From positions 3,720,001 to 3,784,000 of the forward strand of contig NZ_CP117460.1 in NCBI RefSeq assembly GCF_030687145.1: a stretch of DNA of 64,000 nt, read 5' to 3'. The stretch comes from Pseudomonas sp. FP1742 (lineage in GTDB: Bacteria > Pseudomonadota > Gammaproteobacteria > Pseudomonadales > Pseudomonadaceae). A program made the translations under genes and the position numbers. Positions 1 through 8,730 of this stretch are shown piece by piece (the stretch's first letter is position 1; every line of letters starts with the position of its first letter). Under the pieces are notes generated by a model. That model searched no databases. It was not told the origin of the DNA and saw nothing but the letters and a program-made list of their open reading frames with translations.

Positions 1-524
1 AAGCTCAGACGATTGAACCCCAACTGGCGCAACGACTGGATCTGTTGGGTATTGATGGTGCGAGGGTCGACCTCGATGGAAAACTCATGCTCATCGCTGT
101 CATCCATGTCGAATGCCTGGTGCAGGCAGTCCATGAGGTCAGCCAGTTGTTCGCTGGTCAAATAGGTCGGCGTGCCACCTCCCAGGTGCAGTTGCGTGAG
201 TTTGCGGGTGCGGTCGAACAAGGCGGCTTGCATCGCGATTTCGCGCTTGAGGTACGTCAGGTACTCGACGGCGCGGTGGGTTTTCTGGGTAATGATTTTG
301 TTGCAGGCGCAGTAGTAACAAAGGCTTTTGCAGAACGGGATGTGGATGTACACCGACAGCGATTTTGGCGTTGTCGCCTGGTTGCTGTCCGAGGCCGCAC
401 GCTGATAGTCATCGACGGCGAACGCCTGGTGAAACTGCGGCGCAGTCGGGTAAGAGGTATAGCGCGGTCCTGGGAGGTCGTACTTTTCGACCAGGGCGCG
501 ATTGAAATCAAATGAAGTTGTCAT
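1..524 (-). CDS. hemN: Oxygen-independent coproporphyrinogen III oxidase, 5' part (cut by window edge)
   Basis: Radical-SAM enzyme of heme synthesis that decarboxylates coproporphyrinogen III without oxygen, in the cytoplasm. The visible N-terminal 174 residues show the PGPRYTSYPTA segment, the cluster motif HIPFCKSLCYYCACN with Cys65, Cys69 and Cys72 spaced CxxxCxxC, and the SAM-side LGGGTPT loop. The ATG at 524 lies inside the last codons of the upstream gene, a 17-base overlap that suggests translational coupling. Both genes sit downstream of two ANR/DNR boxes, which fits a role when oxygen is low. The C-terminus lies beyond base 1. The identification is firm. Confidence 0.95.
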   Translation of the reverse strand, partial: MTTSFDFNRALVEKYDLPGPRYTSYPTAPQFHQAFAVDDYQRAASDSNQATTPKSLSVYIHIPFCKSLCYYCACNKIITQKTHRAVEYLTYLKREIAMQAALFDRTRKLTQLHLGGGTPTYLTSEQLADLMDCLHQAFDMDDSDEHEFSIEVDPRTINTQQIQSLRQLGFNRLS

Positions 525-1893
525 GGTCAACCCACTCGCAATGGGACGGATGCCCCGCACCGCCCGAGTCCTTTTCAAACAGGTTGCAGACGGCATCCAC
601 ATGCGGCCGACCGGCCGGAAGAATACTGATGAAACGGTCAGACAGCTCGATCAACCCGTCACGGCTCAACTGCTCCAGCACAGGCCAGGCGGCGGAAAAG
701 TACTGGCGAAAAATGAGTCCATAGCGCCTCTCGATAGCCGGGATATCCAGCTCCAGATCACACGCCAGGCGTTCCATGACCCTGTGGCTGGCCTGATTCC
801 CCGCCTCACAGCGCCAGCCACGACTCGTCGGCAATTGGTCCATGTCCAGCTGCTGCTGATACCGTTCCGGCTCGTCGGTGTTTTGCGCATACAAATCGTC
901 GATCTGACTGATAGCGCCCAGACCGAACCCGATATGGTCGCAATAGCCGTGACGGGTAAACCCCTCATGATTGCGACATAACCGGCCGCGCTCCTGAGCA
1001 ATCGCCAAATCGTCATCGGGCCGGACAAACTGCCCCAGGCCAATGTAGTGATAACCGGCGCCGATCAACTGCTCAAAGCAGATCCGGCGCATGGCGCCTT
1101 TATCTTCCTCGCTGCAAAACGCCCGGATTCTGTCTGCGGCCTTTGGCCGATAGCGCTGAGGTGGCCGGGCATAATCAAACACCAGCAGCCGGTCTGGCTC
1201 CAGCTCGATGATGGTTGCCAGTTTCAGCGCAAAACTTTCCGGCGTCTGCCAGGTATGGCCATAACCCAGATCGACATTGATGGATCGATAGCCGAAGGTA
1301 CGAGCGGCATCGATAAGCGAATGGATCGGTGCCGGGTTCTGGTAGCAGGCCACCGACATCGCACTGTCGGCACCGATGTCCGGAACGCCGATGCTGACAT
1401 GGTTGAACCCCAGGTCACGCAGCATGCCCATGGTCGACCAATCCGTATGGTGAAGGTCCACTTCTATGCTGTAGTCACCGCATTCATGTCCAAGAAAGTT
1501 GAATCGGCCACGCAGGTGATTCATCAAACGGTTCAGGTGGGCGATGGCGGGTGTTCCGCCCCCCAGATGAAACTGCTCGACCCGCTGCCCGGAGCCCAGA
1601 TGACAACCGACGAGGTCGATCTCATGTTGCAGACGCTGAAGATAGTGTTCGACCCCACTGTGCTCCCATGAACTATCGCGAGGGGACCACAAGGCAGGCT
1701 TGAGGTTAGAAGGCAGTTGCACGTTCAGCGACAGCGGACGGCACTTCTGACGGCTGACGCGCAATGCACGAAGCAGATCCAGAGAGCCGATGCCGCCATG
1801 AAATTTTTCAGTGTCTACATGGCAGTTGCGGTCGAGCACGCCTTGATCACACCGGACGTTCAGCTCACCGGGGTTGTGAAATAAATTGAGCAT
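508..1893 (-). CDS. HemN-like protein lacking the radical-SAM cysteine motif
   Basis: This 461-residue protein aligns with HemN along most of its length: HLGGGTP near residue 110, a SIEVD-like stretch, and HemN-like middle and C-terminal regions. The segment that should carry CxxxCxxC reads QLPSNLKPALWS (residues 59-70), so the three cluster cysteines are replaced by Asn63, Ala67 and Ser70. The PGPRYTSYPTA segment near the N-terminus is also missing. It therefore cannot bind the usual [4Fe-4S] cluster at this site. The ATG at 1893 has a GGAG eight bases upstream. It overlaps hemN by 17 bases and has its own ANR-type box. Function is unknown; a regulatory or heme/porphyrin-binding partner of HemN is inference only. 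Confidence 0.85.
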   Translation of the reverse strand: MLNLFHNPGELNVRCDQGVLDRNCHVDTEKFHGGIGSLDLLRALRVSRQKCRPLSLNVQLPSNLKPALWSPRDSSWEHSGVEHYLQRLQHEIDLVGCHLGSGQRVEQFHLGGGTPAIAHLNRLMNHLRGRFNFLGHECGDYSIEVDLHHTDWSTMGMLRDLGFNHVSIGVPDIGADSAMSVACYQNPAPIHSLIDAARTFGYRSINVDLGYGHTWQTPESFALKLATIIELEPDRLLVFDYARPPQRYRPKAADRIRAFCSEEDKGAMRRICFEQLIGAGYHYIGLGQFVRPDDDLAIAQERGRLCRNHEGFTRHGYCDHIGFGLGAISQIDDLYAQNTDEPERYQQQLDMDQLPTSRGWRCEAGNQASHRVMERLACDLELDIPAIERRYGLIFRQYFSAAWPVLEQLSRDGLIELSDRFISILPAGRPHVDAVCNLFEKDSGGAGHPSHCEWVDHDNFI

Positions 1894-1952
1894 ATCGGGT
1901 CTCCGAGACTGGCTGCGGACCGCCAGTGTCGGAGTCTGGCGACCAATGCTCC

Positions 1953-1966
1953 TTGATTTGCATCAA
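1953..1966 (-). promoter_or_regulatory. ANR/DNR (FNR-type) box for the HemN-like gene
   Basis: The sequence TTGAT-TTGC-ATCAA is a perfect match to the FNR-family palindrome. Its centre (about 1959.5) is about 66 bases upstream of the HemN-like ATG. A centre at -41.5 would put the start of transcription near 1918, with a GACACT -10-like hexamer at 1925-1930. ANR and DNR cannot be told apart from the box alone. Confidence 0.75.
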
Positions 1967-2012
1967 GCCCGAGCGAAGTGCTTGTGGCGCGACAGACACC
2001 AGACAAGCCCGG

Positions 2013-2486
2013 TCACCACGTCAGGTAAAACATCCACTTGGCCAACAGTACGATGACGATCATGTGGCAGAACAGGCTGCCATGGATCAAATGCAGGTAA
2101 CGAGCACTCATCCGGCCACTTTTGAACAGAAACATGGCGACCAGGAAATGCAGCAGTACGCTGACGGCCACCACGATCTTCAACATCAGCAATGTGCCAA
2201 GCGATGAGGCCACTGGTGTGGCGAGGACCGGTAAATAGCGCAGCCAGACCATCCCCGCCCCGGCACCGAACAACACCAGCAAGACCCATGGAATCAAGGT
2301 GCGTGCCCGTCGGCCGATACCCTGCTCGATCAGCAACATGACCTTCACGGGCAGCTGTTTACGGATACTTTCAAGGAACAGGACTTCGAAGAACACCGTG
2401 CCAATGAAAATCAGCGCGGCAAACAGGTGCAACGTCAGAAACAGCGGATAGAGCATGGGGTTCTCGCTCTCGGTACAGCTGAACAT
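2013..2486 (-). CDS. Small CopD-like integral membrane protein
   Basis: This 157-residue protein has four clear hydrophobic helices: residues about 12-38, 63-85, 95-120 and 130-155. Histidines occur within or next to helices 1, 3 and 4, including LHLIHGSLFCH. That pattern recalls the CopD/DUF2269 group of small membrane proteins, some of which are thought to bind heme or copper. The family assignment is by overall character, not by a decisive motif. An alternative ATG at 2456 (MLYPL) would remove the polar first ten residues and is equally plausible. It is the first gene after an ANR/DNR box and precedes two hemN-type genes, so a role in microaerobic or denitrifying heme metabolism is a reasonable inference. 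Confidence 0.75.
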   Translation of the reverse strand: MFSCTESENPMLYPLFLTLHLFAALIFIGTVFFEVLFLESIRKQLPVKVMLLIEQGIGRRARTLIPWVLLVLFGAGAGMVWLRYLPVLATPVASSLGTLLMLKIVVAVSVLLHFLVAMFLFKSGRMSARYLHLIHGSLFCHMIVIVLLAKWMFYLTW

Positions 2487-2547
2487 AAGCCTGCAGGGTA
2501 TTGATTTCGCTGCCGGGGTCGAAACGGTCTGTCTTCAGCTTCCGCGC

Positions 2548-2589
2548 AGAATACAGAGCCGGCCGACTCATGCGGTTGACATCAATCAA
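2548..2589 (-). promoter_or_regulatory. ANR/DNR-activated promoter of the CopD-like/hemN operon
   Basis: TTGAC-ATCA-ATCAA at 2576-2589 is a perfect FNR-type box (read on the minus strand as TTGAT-N4-GTCAA). A -10-like TATTCT lies at 2553-2548 on the minus strand. This places transcription start near 2541 and the box centre at about -41.5, the classic class II activation geometry. Confidence 0.75.
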
Positions 2590-2662
2590 GTAATCCAGAC
2601 AAGGCCATTGCTCGCCGATTTCCATCGGCCTCTGACACCGCAGCGTTTTACCGTACGCTGAG

Positions 2663-5600
2663 TCATTGATGCCCGGGTATCGGACTGCTTGGGCGTTTTA
2701 CATTGCGTTTTCGCCTTGCCGAGTCAGGGCTCGCAATGCGGCTCGGTTGAGGCAGCCGGGGCGTACGCAGTAACAGGCTGATTTGCTCTGCGCTGACCGC
2801 TCTGCTGAAAAAGTGCCCCTGAATTTCATCGCAGCCGTTTTCACGCAGGAAGGTTTGCTGCTCTTCGGTTTCGACACCTTCGGCAATGACCTTGAGGTTC
2901 AGTTTGTGCCCCAAGGAAATCACTGCGGTGGCGATGGCTCTGTCATTCTCGTTGTCGGGCAGATCGTGCACGAAAGACTGGTCGATCTTGAGTCTGGCGA
3001 TCGGGAAGCTTTTCAATGCTGCGAGGCTGGAGTAGCCGGTGCCGAAGTCGTCGATCGACAGACTGATCCCCATTGATTGCAGTTCCTTCATTTTGCTGAT
3101 GGCTTGCTGAAGGTCTTGCATGATCAGACTTTCGGTCAGCTCCAGCTCAAGGTACATCGGGTCCAGCCCGGTTTCCTGCAAGGCATGCCTCACCCGGTCG
3201 ATCAGGTCCCTTTCGACGAACTGGCGTGCCGAAATATTCACCGACATGGTGATCGGCGGCCAGCCCGCATCCTGCCAGTCCTTGTTCTGTTTGCACGCGG
3301 TATGTATCACCCAGTCGCCGATGGGCACGATCAACCCGGTCTCTTCGGCCTGGGGAATGAATTTGATCGGAGACACCATGCCAAGTTCGGGGTGCTGCCA
3401 GCGGATCAGTGCCTCTACGCCGATGATCTGACCTGACTGCAAATCCACCTGTGGCTGGTACAACAGCAGGAACTCGTCATGGTTGAGTGCGTTTCGAAGC
3501 CCGTCTTGCATGGCGAGCTTGCCCTGATCCTTGTTATTCATCTCGCTCGTATAGAACTGGTAACTGTTGCGCCCCAGTTCCTTGGCCCGGTACATGGCGG
3601 CGTCCGCATTGCTGAGCAACGTGTCGGTATCGCTGCCGTCCGCCGGGTAGGTGGCCAACCCCATGCTGCAGGTGACGTGGAGTGTATGTCCGCTGAGCTG
3701 AATCGGCCGCAGGATGGCTTCCTGGATTTTGTGCAGGGCTGGAGTGACGCCGTCGAGGTCCGAGGGCTGGTCGAACAGGATGATCACAAACTCGTCGCCA
3801 CCCAGTCGCACGACGGTGTCGGTACGGCGTACACACTCCTGCATGCGCTGGGCGACGGTTTTCAGCAGTACGTCTCCAGCGCTGTGCCCAAGGCTGTCAT
3901 TCACCAGTTTGAACTTGTCCAGATCGAGAAACACCACGGTCACCAGCCGGCTGTAGCGCTGGGCATACAGTATTGCCTGCTTGAGACGGTCTTCGAGCAA
4001 TGTACGATTCGGCAGCCCGGTCAGTGCGTCATGGTCGCCCATATAGCGAATGCGTTTTTCGGTCAGTTGGCGTTCTATCGCAATGCCGGCAAGAGGTGTC
4101 GCCATGTCGATCAGTCGCGTCTCGGTCGAGCTGGGGCTGCGGACAGTGTTGGAATACAAGGCAAACGTACCCAATACCTTGCGCTCATGGGACAGAATCG
4201 GCGTCGACCAGCAGGCGCGAAATCCATAGGGCGCAGCGGCTGATCGATACTCCTCCCACAGCGGATCCAGCTCGATATCCGTGACGATGACCGGCTCTCG
4301 TCGATACACCGCGGTGCCGCATGAACCGACACTCGGACCGATCGCAGTCCCGTCAATGAGCTGGTTATAGGCCTTCGGCAAACTGGGGGCAGCCCCGTGC
4401 AGCAGGTGCTTGCCATCCTCATCCAGCACCAGGATGGACACCATCATCCCCTCCAGTTGGGACTCGACCAGGTGAGCCAGGCTCTCGAGGACCTCTGCAA
4501 GCTCGGTGCTTCTGGCGATCAGCTCCAGGACATGACCTTGTCCGGCACGGATGATGGCTTCTTGTTCTAATCGGTTGTTTTGCAGGGCGAGCCGCTCTGT
4601 GGCGATACTCAATTGGACCGTCTTTTTTTCCAGCTGAAGACGGTCTTTGAGGAATTGATTCACCGCGCGAGCCATGCTGCCGATCTCGTCCTTCCCATGC
4701 TCCGCCATTATCAAATGGGTTTTGTCAGTGTGTTCCTGACGTAATTGCCGGCTGATTTCATTCAGGCGCACGAGCACATGACGGCCCATGAAGACCCGGG
4801 TCACAAACCAGGCGAATATCAGGCTGGCGCCCAGCATGATCAGTACCCATCGCTGGCTACGATTTGAGGCCTCGACCAGACGTTGCACGGCTTCGCGGTA
4901 ATCTTCGGTGTAAGCACTGGATTGCTCACGGGCCACCGCGACCAGAACCCCGGCCTCATTCTTCAGTTCCTCATTGAAGCGCTGTATGACGTTGCGCTGA
5001 TTGATGAGCCTCAGACGCAGGGAGAAGAGATCGGCCGTCTCCACATCAGCGTCGGGTAACTTGTCTGCGGCGCGTGACAGGCGCTCATATCGGACCCGCA
5101 GTCGTTGCACGGCATCACTGTCATTAGCCCGCGGCAGATCGAAAAGTAACACCGCCAGTTCCAGGCTGATCCGGGTCTGGGTCGCGGTCAACCGGGCGGC
5201 GTGATCATCCAGGGTTTGCTCGAAGGTGACCTCGGTTTGCAACAGGCTTTCTCGCAATTGCGCAACGATGTTGGCAGTATTGCGGAACAACTGACTCGAC
5301 TGATGCATGTCGAGTATCGCCACGCCACTGTTCGCGGCAGTCAGCTCCTGCACCAGTTGATCAAGGGCTTCAAGCTGTTCGACGGTCGCCGCATAGCTTG
5401 AGCGCAGGGTGTCGGGGGAGCGGGTTGTCAGAAGCTGATCGGTCTGGCGTTCGATCAGCAAGGTACGCTGCACCATGTCTTGCCCGTTTTGCATACGGAC
5501 CAGTCGTTCATCCGTCAGCTGGCGGGTGGCGCTGTTTGACGTGCGCAACGCGTAGACCGCCGTTGCACCGCCCGCCAGGATCAGCAGCGCCAGCGTCAGG

Positions 5601-5677
5601 AACGCCAGTGTGAACTGGGCGCGCAACGATTGCGGCAATAGCCGGCGTCCGAGCCGGGAAGTAACGTCCAATGTCAT
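2663..5677 (-). CDS. Membrane-bound GGDEF-EAL cyclic-di-GMP enzyme with HAMP and GAF
   Basis: Inner-membrane signalling protein that makes and/or degrades cyclic di-GMP. Numbered from the upstream ATG at 5686: a transmembrane helix near residues 28-48, a long helical periplasmic sensor region, a second helix near 280-300, HAMP, a GAF domain (about 390-550), GGDEF at 629-633 and an EAL motif starting at 758. An RxxD inhibitory site lies five residues before GGDEF. DDFGTGYSS and EGVETEE, typical of active EAL domains, are present, so both catalytic halves look intact. I chose the ATG at 5677 because it overlaps the TGA of the upstream binding protein as ATGA; 5686 is the other option. The pairing suggests that the binding protein feeds a ligand signal to the sensor region. 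Confidence 0.93.
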   Translation of the reverse strand: MTLDVTSRLGRRLLPQSLRAQFTLAFLTLALLILAGGATAVYALRTSNSATRQLTDERLVRMQNGQDMVQRTLLIERQTDQLLTTRSPDTLRSSYAATVEQLEALDQLVQELTAANSGVAILDMHQSSQLFRNTANIVAQLRESLLQTEVTFEQTLDDHAARLTATQTRISLELAVLLFDLPRANDSDAVQRLRVRYERLSRAADKLPDADVETADLFSLRLRLINQRNVIQRFNEELKNEAGVLVAVAREQSSAYTEDYREAVQRLVEASNRSQRWVLIMLGASLIFAWFVTRVFMGRHVLVRLNEISRQLRQEHTDKTHLIMAEHGKDEIGSMARAVNQFLKDRLQLEKKTVQLSIATERLALQNNRLEQEAIIRAGQGHVLELIARSTELAEVLESLAHLVESQLEGMMVSILVLDEDGKHLLHGAAPSLPKAYNQLIDGTAIGPSVGSCGTAVYRREPVIVTDIELDPLWEEYRSAAAPYGFRACWSTPILSHERKVLGTFALYSNTVRSPSSTETRLIDMATPLAGIAIERQLTEKRIRYMGDHDALTGLPNRTLLEDRLKQAILYAQRYSRLVTVVFLDLDKFKLVNDSLGHSAGDVLLKTVAQRMQECVRRTDTVVRLGGDEFVIILFDQPSDLDGVTPALHKIQEAILRPIQLSGHTLHVTCSMGLATYPADGSDTDTLLSNADAAMYRAKELGRNSYQFYTSEMNNKDQGKLAMQDGLRNALNHDEFLLLYQPQVDLQSGQIIGVEALIRWQHPELGMVSPIKFIPQAEETGLIVPIGDWVIHTACKQNKDWQDAGWPPITMSVNISARQFVERDLIDRVRHALQETGLDPMYLELELTESLIMQDLQQAISKMKELQSMGISLSIDDFGTGYSSLAALKSFPIARLKIDQSFVHDLPDNENDRAIATAVISLGHKLNLKVIAEGVETEEQQTFLRENGCDEIQGHFFSRAVSAEQISLLLRTPRLPQPSRIASPDSARRKRNVKRPSSPIPGHQ

Positions 5678-6891
5678 GGATTCCATTGGTGGCGATAGAT
5701 GTCTCGATAACCATTGTCAGGGTCGTACTGGAATTTCTTCCCGCCGTCGAAGGCGATATTGTCGGCATTGACCAGGTGAATCGGCGCTACGAAGCCGCTC
5801 ACCGGCTGACCTGCAAACAGCCGGTTCAATTCATCCATCACTTGCCAGCCATGCAGGTTGAGCGGCTCGGCCACGGTGACGGTCTGGTAGGTTTTTGCCT
5901 GTATGCGCAAAAAAGCCGAAGCGCTGCCATCACCGGCAGACAACAGACTGATGCCGTCACTGGGTATTGCGGCGTTGGTCAATGAGGCAATCGAGTAGTC
6001 GAAATAGATATCGTTGATGGCCAGTGTGTGGGTCCAGCGCTTGCCATAGCGCTGAAGCAGCTCCTTGGTGATCGCCGGCATCTTCTCGCCACTTTCGGAG
6101 ATCGCGACATCGCGCACTTCCAGCACCGTACATTCCTGACAGGCCCGAATGACGTTTTCCATGGCCTTGGCTTTCGCCATGGCGATGCTGTATTTGGAGT
6201 CGGTCAGGATGACCACGCCGGCGTGTCCGTTTGACTGTGCCACTGCCGCCATGGCCGTAAGGCGAGCCACTTCGAGCGGGTCGGTCGTGACGTTCATGGC
6301 CACCGGCGTGCCGTCGATCGGCCCGGGACGTGCCCCGGCGTGCCAGCCAACCACCGGCACATCCCTGTTGGCGAAGAGGATCAGCGCCGCATTGTTCTCA
6401 AGGGCATCGGAGCCGCACAGAATGAGGCCGTCGGGTTTCTCTGCCAGGGCATCGGCAAAGGCCTTTGCGCGCCCGGCCGATGATCCAGCGCCATCGAATA
6501 TCTTCAGCGTCCAGCCCATGGCCTTGGCTGCCTCGCGAGCGCCCTGCGCGACTCCGACAATGCCTCCATTACGCAAATCTTCCGCGACAAGGGCGATGCT
6601 CTTGCCCCGCAGGGCTTGCGGGCCGGATTCTGGGCCGCTCCAGCGAACGGCTTCGAGGGTGGCCCTGGAAACGATTTCCTGCGCTTGAATCACCGTTACC
6701 GTGGCGTTTTCGACACCCGTCGCGGTTGGCAGGTTCTGACCGTATCCGGGCGTTGCCGTGAAAAGACAGAAAACCGTAATTGAAGCCATCCAGAGTAGCC
6801 AGGGCCTGAGTAACCAGGGCCCGATCAGACAGGTTCGATCACCGTATGTGATGCCGGGTATGGAGCCGATGGCGCGATCATAGTCTGGCAT
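5674..6891 (-). CDS. Periplasmic substrate-binding protein (RbsB/LacI-type fold)
   Basis: A secreted binding protein of the sugar-binding type: a hydrophobic signal-like segment around residues 23-48, then a GKSIALVAEDLRNGG strand-loop typical of Peripla_BP_4 proteins and a second lobe with repeated alpha/beta pattern. The ATG at 6891 has AAAGGGA upstream; an ATG at 6924 would add eleven residues without a better ribosome site. There is no ABC permease or ATPase beside it. Instead its stop overlaps the start of a GGDEF-EAL membrane protein, so it probably works as a sensory ligand binder rather than in uptake (inference). The ligand is not predictable from the sequence. Confidence 0.88.
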   Translation of the reverse strand: MPDYDRAIGSIPGITYGDRTCLIGPWLLRPWLLWMASITVFCLFTATPGYGQNLPTATGVENATVTVIQAQEIVSRATLEAVRWSGPESGPQALRGKSIALVAEDLRNGGIVGVAQGAREAAKAMGWTLKIFDGAGSSAGRAKAFADALAEKPDGLILCGSDALENNAALILFANRDVPVVGWHAGARPGPIDGTPVAMNVTTDPLEVARLTAMAAVAQSNGHAGVVILTDSKYSIAMAKAKAMENVIRACQECTVLEVRDVAISESGEKMPAITKELLQRYGKRWTHTLAINDIYFDYSIASLTNAAIPSDGISLLSAGDGSASAFLRIQAKTYQTVTVAEPLNLHGWQVMDELNRLFAGQPVSGFVAPIHLVNADNIAFDGGKKFQYDPDNGYRDIYRHQWNP

Positions 6892-7356
6892 GGCGTCCCT
6901 TTTTGCCAAGAGTGCAGCGTGCACTATCCGAAAGGATAGTCGGTTCTGCTGTCATCAGGTATTCGGTGGGTAAAAGTGCGCGAACTTTAGTTTTACAGTA
7001 CTCATCCTTTACGCAACTTTGAAAGATGTTCTTCATAAGCACGACTGAATTCGCGCCTGAATAAATTGCGCGGCTACTCACTTTTTAGAATAAAGCCTAT
7101 AACCAAAGATACTAAATCATGACCTCCGATCACCTATCTTGAAAGGCCTCGGTGTTCACCCCACTGGTCGGAGAGTTTCTTGACAAGAATTGAACAGCGC
7201 TAACACTTCCTTGAATTGTAAGGATTAGAGATGACGCCAAAGAGGCGTTGGGCAGAAGGTTAATCCGCAGGAAACGGATTCAGTCGTACGGTGCGTCATG
7301 TATTCGAGACGACCGACTGACGCCCAAACACGAGGCAGAGGCAGAGGAAGCCGTGC
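6892..7356. other. Intergenic leader between the binding-protein gene and vgrG
   Basis: This 465-base stretch is less GC-rich than its surroundings and holds no convincing gene. It contains a TTGACA at 7180-7185 that could be a -35 element for vgrG, although no good -10 sits at the right distance. It also holds two small inverted repeats just before vgrG: ACGCC/GGCGT at 7234-7248 and AATCCG/CGGATT at 7262-7280. The vgrG ribosome site AGAGGAA lies at its end. Confidence 0.5.
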
Positions 7357-8727
7357 ATGGCAATCACGCAAAACAACCGTTTGGTGCAGGTCGATTGTCC
7401 CCTCGGCGGCGATGTCCTGCTGCTGCGGAGCATGGAAGGCAGCGAAGAATTGGGGCGGTTGTTCCATTACGAATTGAACCTCACCTCCGAAGACCGGGCG
7501 ATCACGTTCGACCATTTGCTGGGCAAGCCGATGGGCCTGACCCTGGAGCTGCACGACGGCGGCAAACGCTACTTCCACGGCATTGCCTGCAGCTGTCGAC
7601 AACTGACCGGCCACGGCCAGTTCGCCGGCTACCACGTCAGCCTGCGGCCCTGGTTCTGGCTGCTCACGCGCACCTCGGATTGCCGGATTTTCCAGAACAA
7701 TACGGTGCCGGACATCATCAAGCAGGTGTTCCGCGACCTCGGTTTTTCCGATTACGAAGACAGCCTGAGCGGCAGCTACCGCAAGTGGGAATATTGCGTG
7801 CAGTACCGCGAAACCAGCTTCGACTTCGTCAGCCGCTTGATGGAACAGGAAGGGATCTATTACTACTTCCGCCATGAGCAAGCGCGTCATGTACTGGTGT
7901 TGGCCGACGCCTATGGCGCCCACTCCACGGTGGCCGACTACGACTCAGTGCCGTTCTACCCCCCCGATCGGCAAATGCGCGAGCGCGATCATTTCTACGA
8001 TTGGCAACTGGCGCGGGAAGTCCAACCCGGTTCGCTGGAGCTCAACGATTACGACTTCCAGCGCCCCCGCGCCAACCTTGGGGTGCGCTCCAGTGTGTCG
8101 CGCAGCCACAGCAACGGCGACTACCCGCTCTACGACTACCCCGGTGAATACGCACAGAGCAACGACGGCGAGCACTATGCGCGTACCCGCATCGAAGCCA
8201 TCCACAGCCAGTTCGAGCGCGTACAACTGCGCGGCCGTGCCCGCGGGCTGGGCTCCGGCCACCTGTTCACGCTGACCGGTTACGAGCGCGAAGACCAGAA
8301 CCGCGAATACCTGGTGGTCAGCGCGCGCTACCACATCCACCAGGAGCCCTATGAAAGTGGCACCCAGGATCTCTCCGAGCAGTTCGTGGGCGAACTCGCT
8401 TGCATGGATGCCAGCCAGGTTTTCCACCCCCTCCCCCTGACCCCCATGCCGATTGTCCGAGGGCCGCAGACCGCGGTGGTGGTCGGCCCCAATGGCGAGG
8501 AAATCTGGACCGACCAGTATGGCCGGGTCAAAGTGCACTTCTACTGGGATCGCCACGACCAATCCAACGAGAACAGTTCCTGCTGGATGCGCGTCTCCCA
8601 GGCCTGGGCCGGCAAGAACTGGGGGGCGATGCAGATCCCGCGAATCGGTCAGGAAGTGATTGTCAGTTTCCTCGAAGGCGACCCGGATCGGCCGATCATC
8701 ACCGGCCGCGTCTACAACGCCGAGTAG
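7357..8727 (+). CDS. vgrG: VgrG, N-terminal gp27/gp5-like part ending at an in-frame amber codon
   Basis: Tip protein of the type VI secretion needle. These 456 residues cover the gp27-like base and the OB-fold (GEEIWTDQYGRVKVHFYWDRHD, SQAWAGKNWGAMQIPRIGQEV) up to GRVYNAE. The next codon in VgrG proteins of this type is normally Gln followed by TVPY; here it is TAG (8725-8727), and TVPY then follows in the same frame. A single C-to-T change (CAG to TAG) explains this. As written, the product lacks the beta-helix spike. AGAGGAA precedes the ATG. It could be a pseudogene, a suppressed amber or a sequencing error. VgrG1b of P. aeruginosa is the syntenic counterpart. Confidence 0.9.
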   Translation: MAITQNNRLVQVDCPLGGDVLLLRSMEGSEELGRLFHYELNLTSEDRAITFDHLLGKPMGLTLELHDGGKRYFHGIACSCRQLTGHGQFAGYHVSLRPWFWLLTRTSDCRIFQNNTVPDIIKQVFRDLGFSDYEDSLSGSYRKWEYCVQYRETSFDFVSRLMEQEGIYYYFRHEQARHVLVLADAYGAHSTVADYDSVPFYPPDRQMRERDHFYDWQLAREVQPGSLELNDYDFQRPRANLGVRSSVSRSHSNGDYPLYDYPGEYAQSNDGEHYARTRIEAIHSQFERVQLRGRARGLGSGHLFTLTGYEREDQNREYLVVSARYHIHQEPYESGTQDLSEQFVGELACMDASQVFHPLPLTPMPIVRGPQTAVVVGPNGEEIWTDQYGRVKVHFYWDRHDQSNENSSCWMRVSQAWAGKNWGAMQIPRIGQEVIVSFLEGDPDRPIITGRVYNAE

Positions 8728-8730
8728 ACG

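Noticed and set aside
45..515. 156-residue plus-strand open frame at the left edge
   Set aside because: Antisense to the N-terminal part of hemN, which has its complete cluster motif on the minus strand.
2371..2625. 84-residue open frame on the minus strand before the CopD-like gene
   Set aside because: It covers the ANR box and -10 of the operon promoter and overlaps the CopD-like gene by over 100 bases in another frame. No family similarity was seen.
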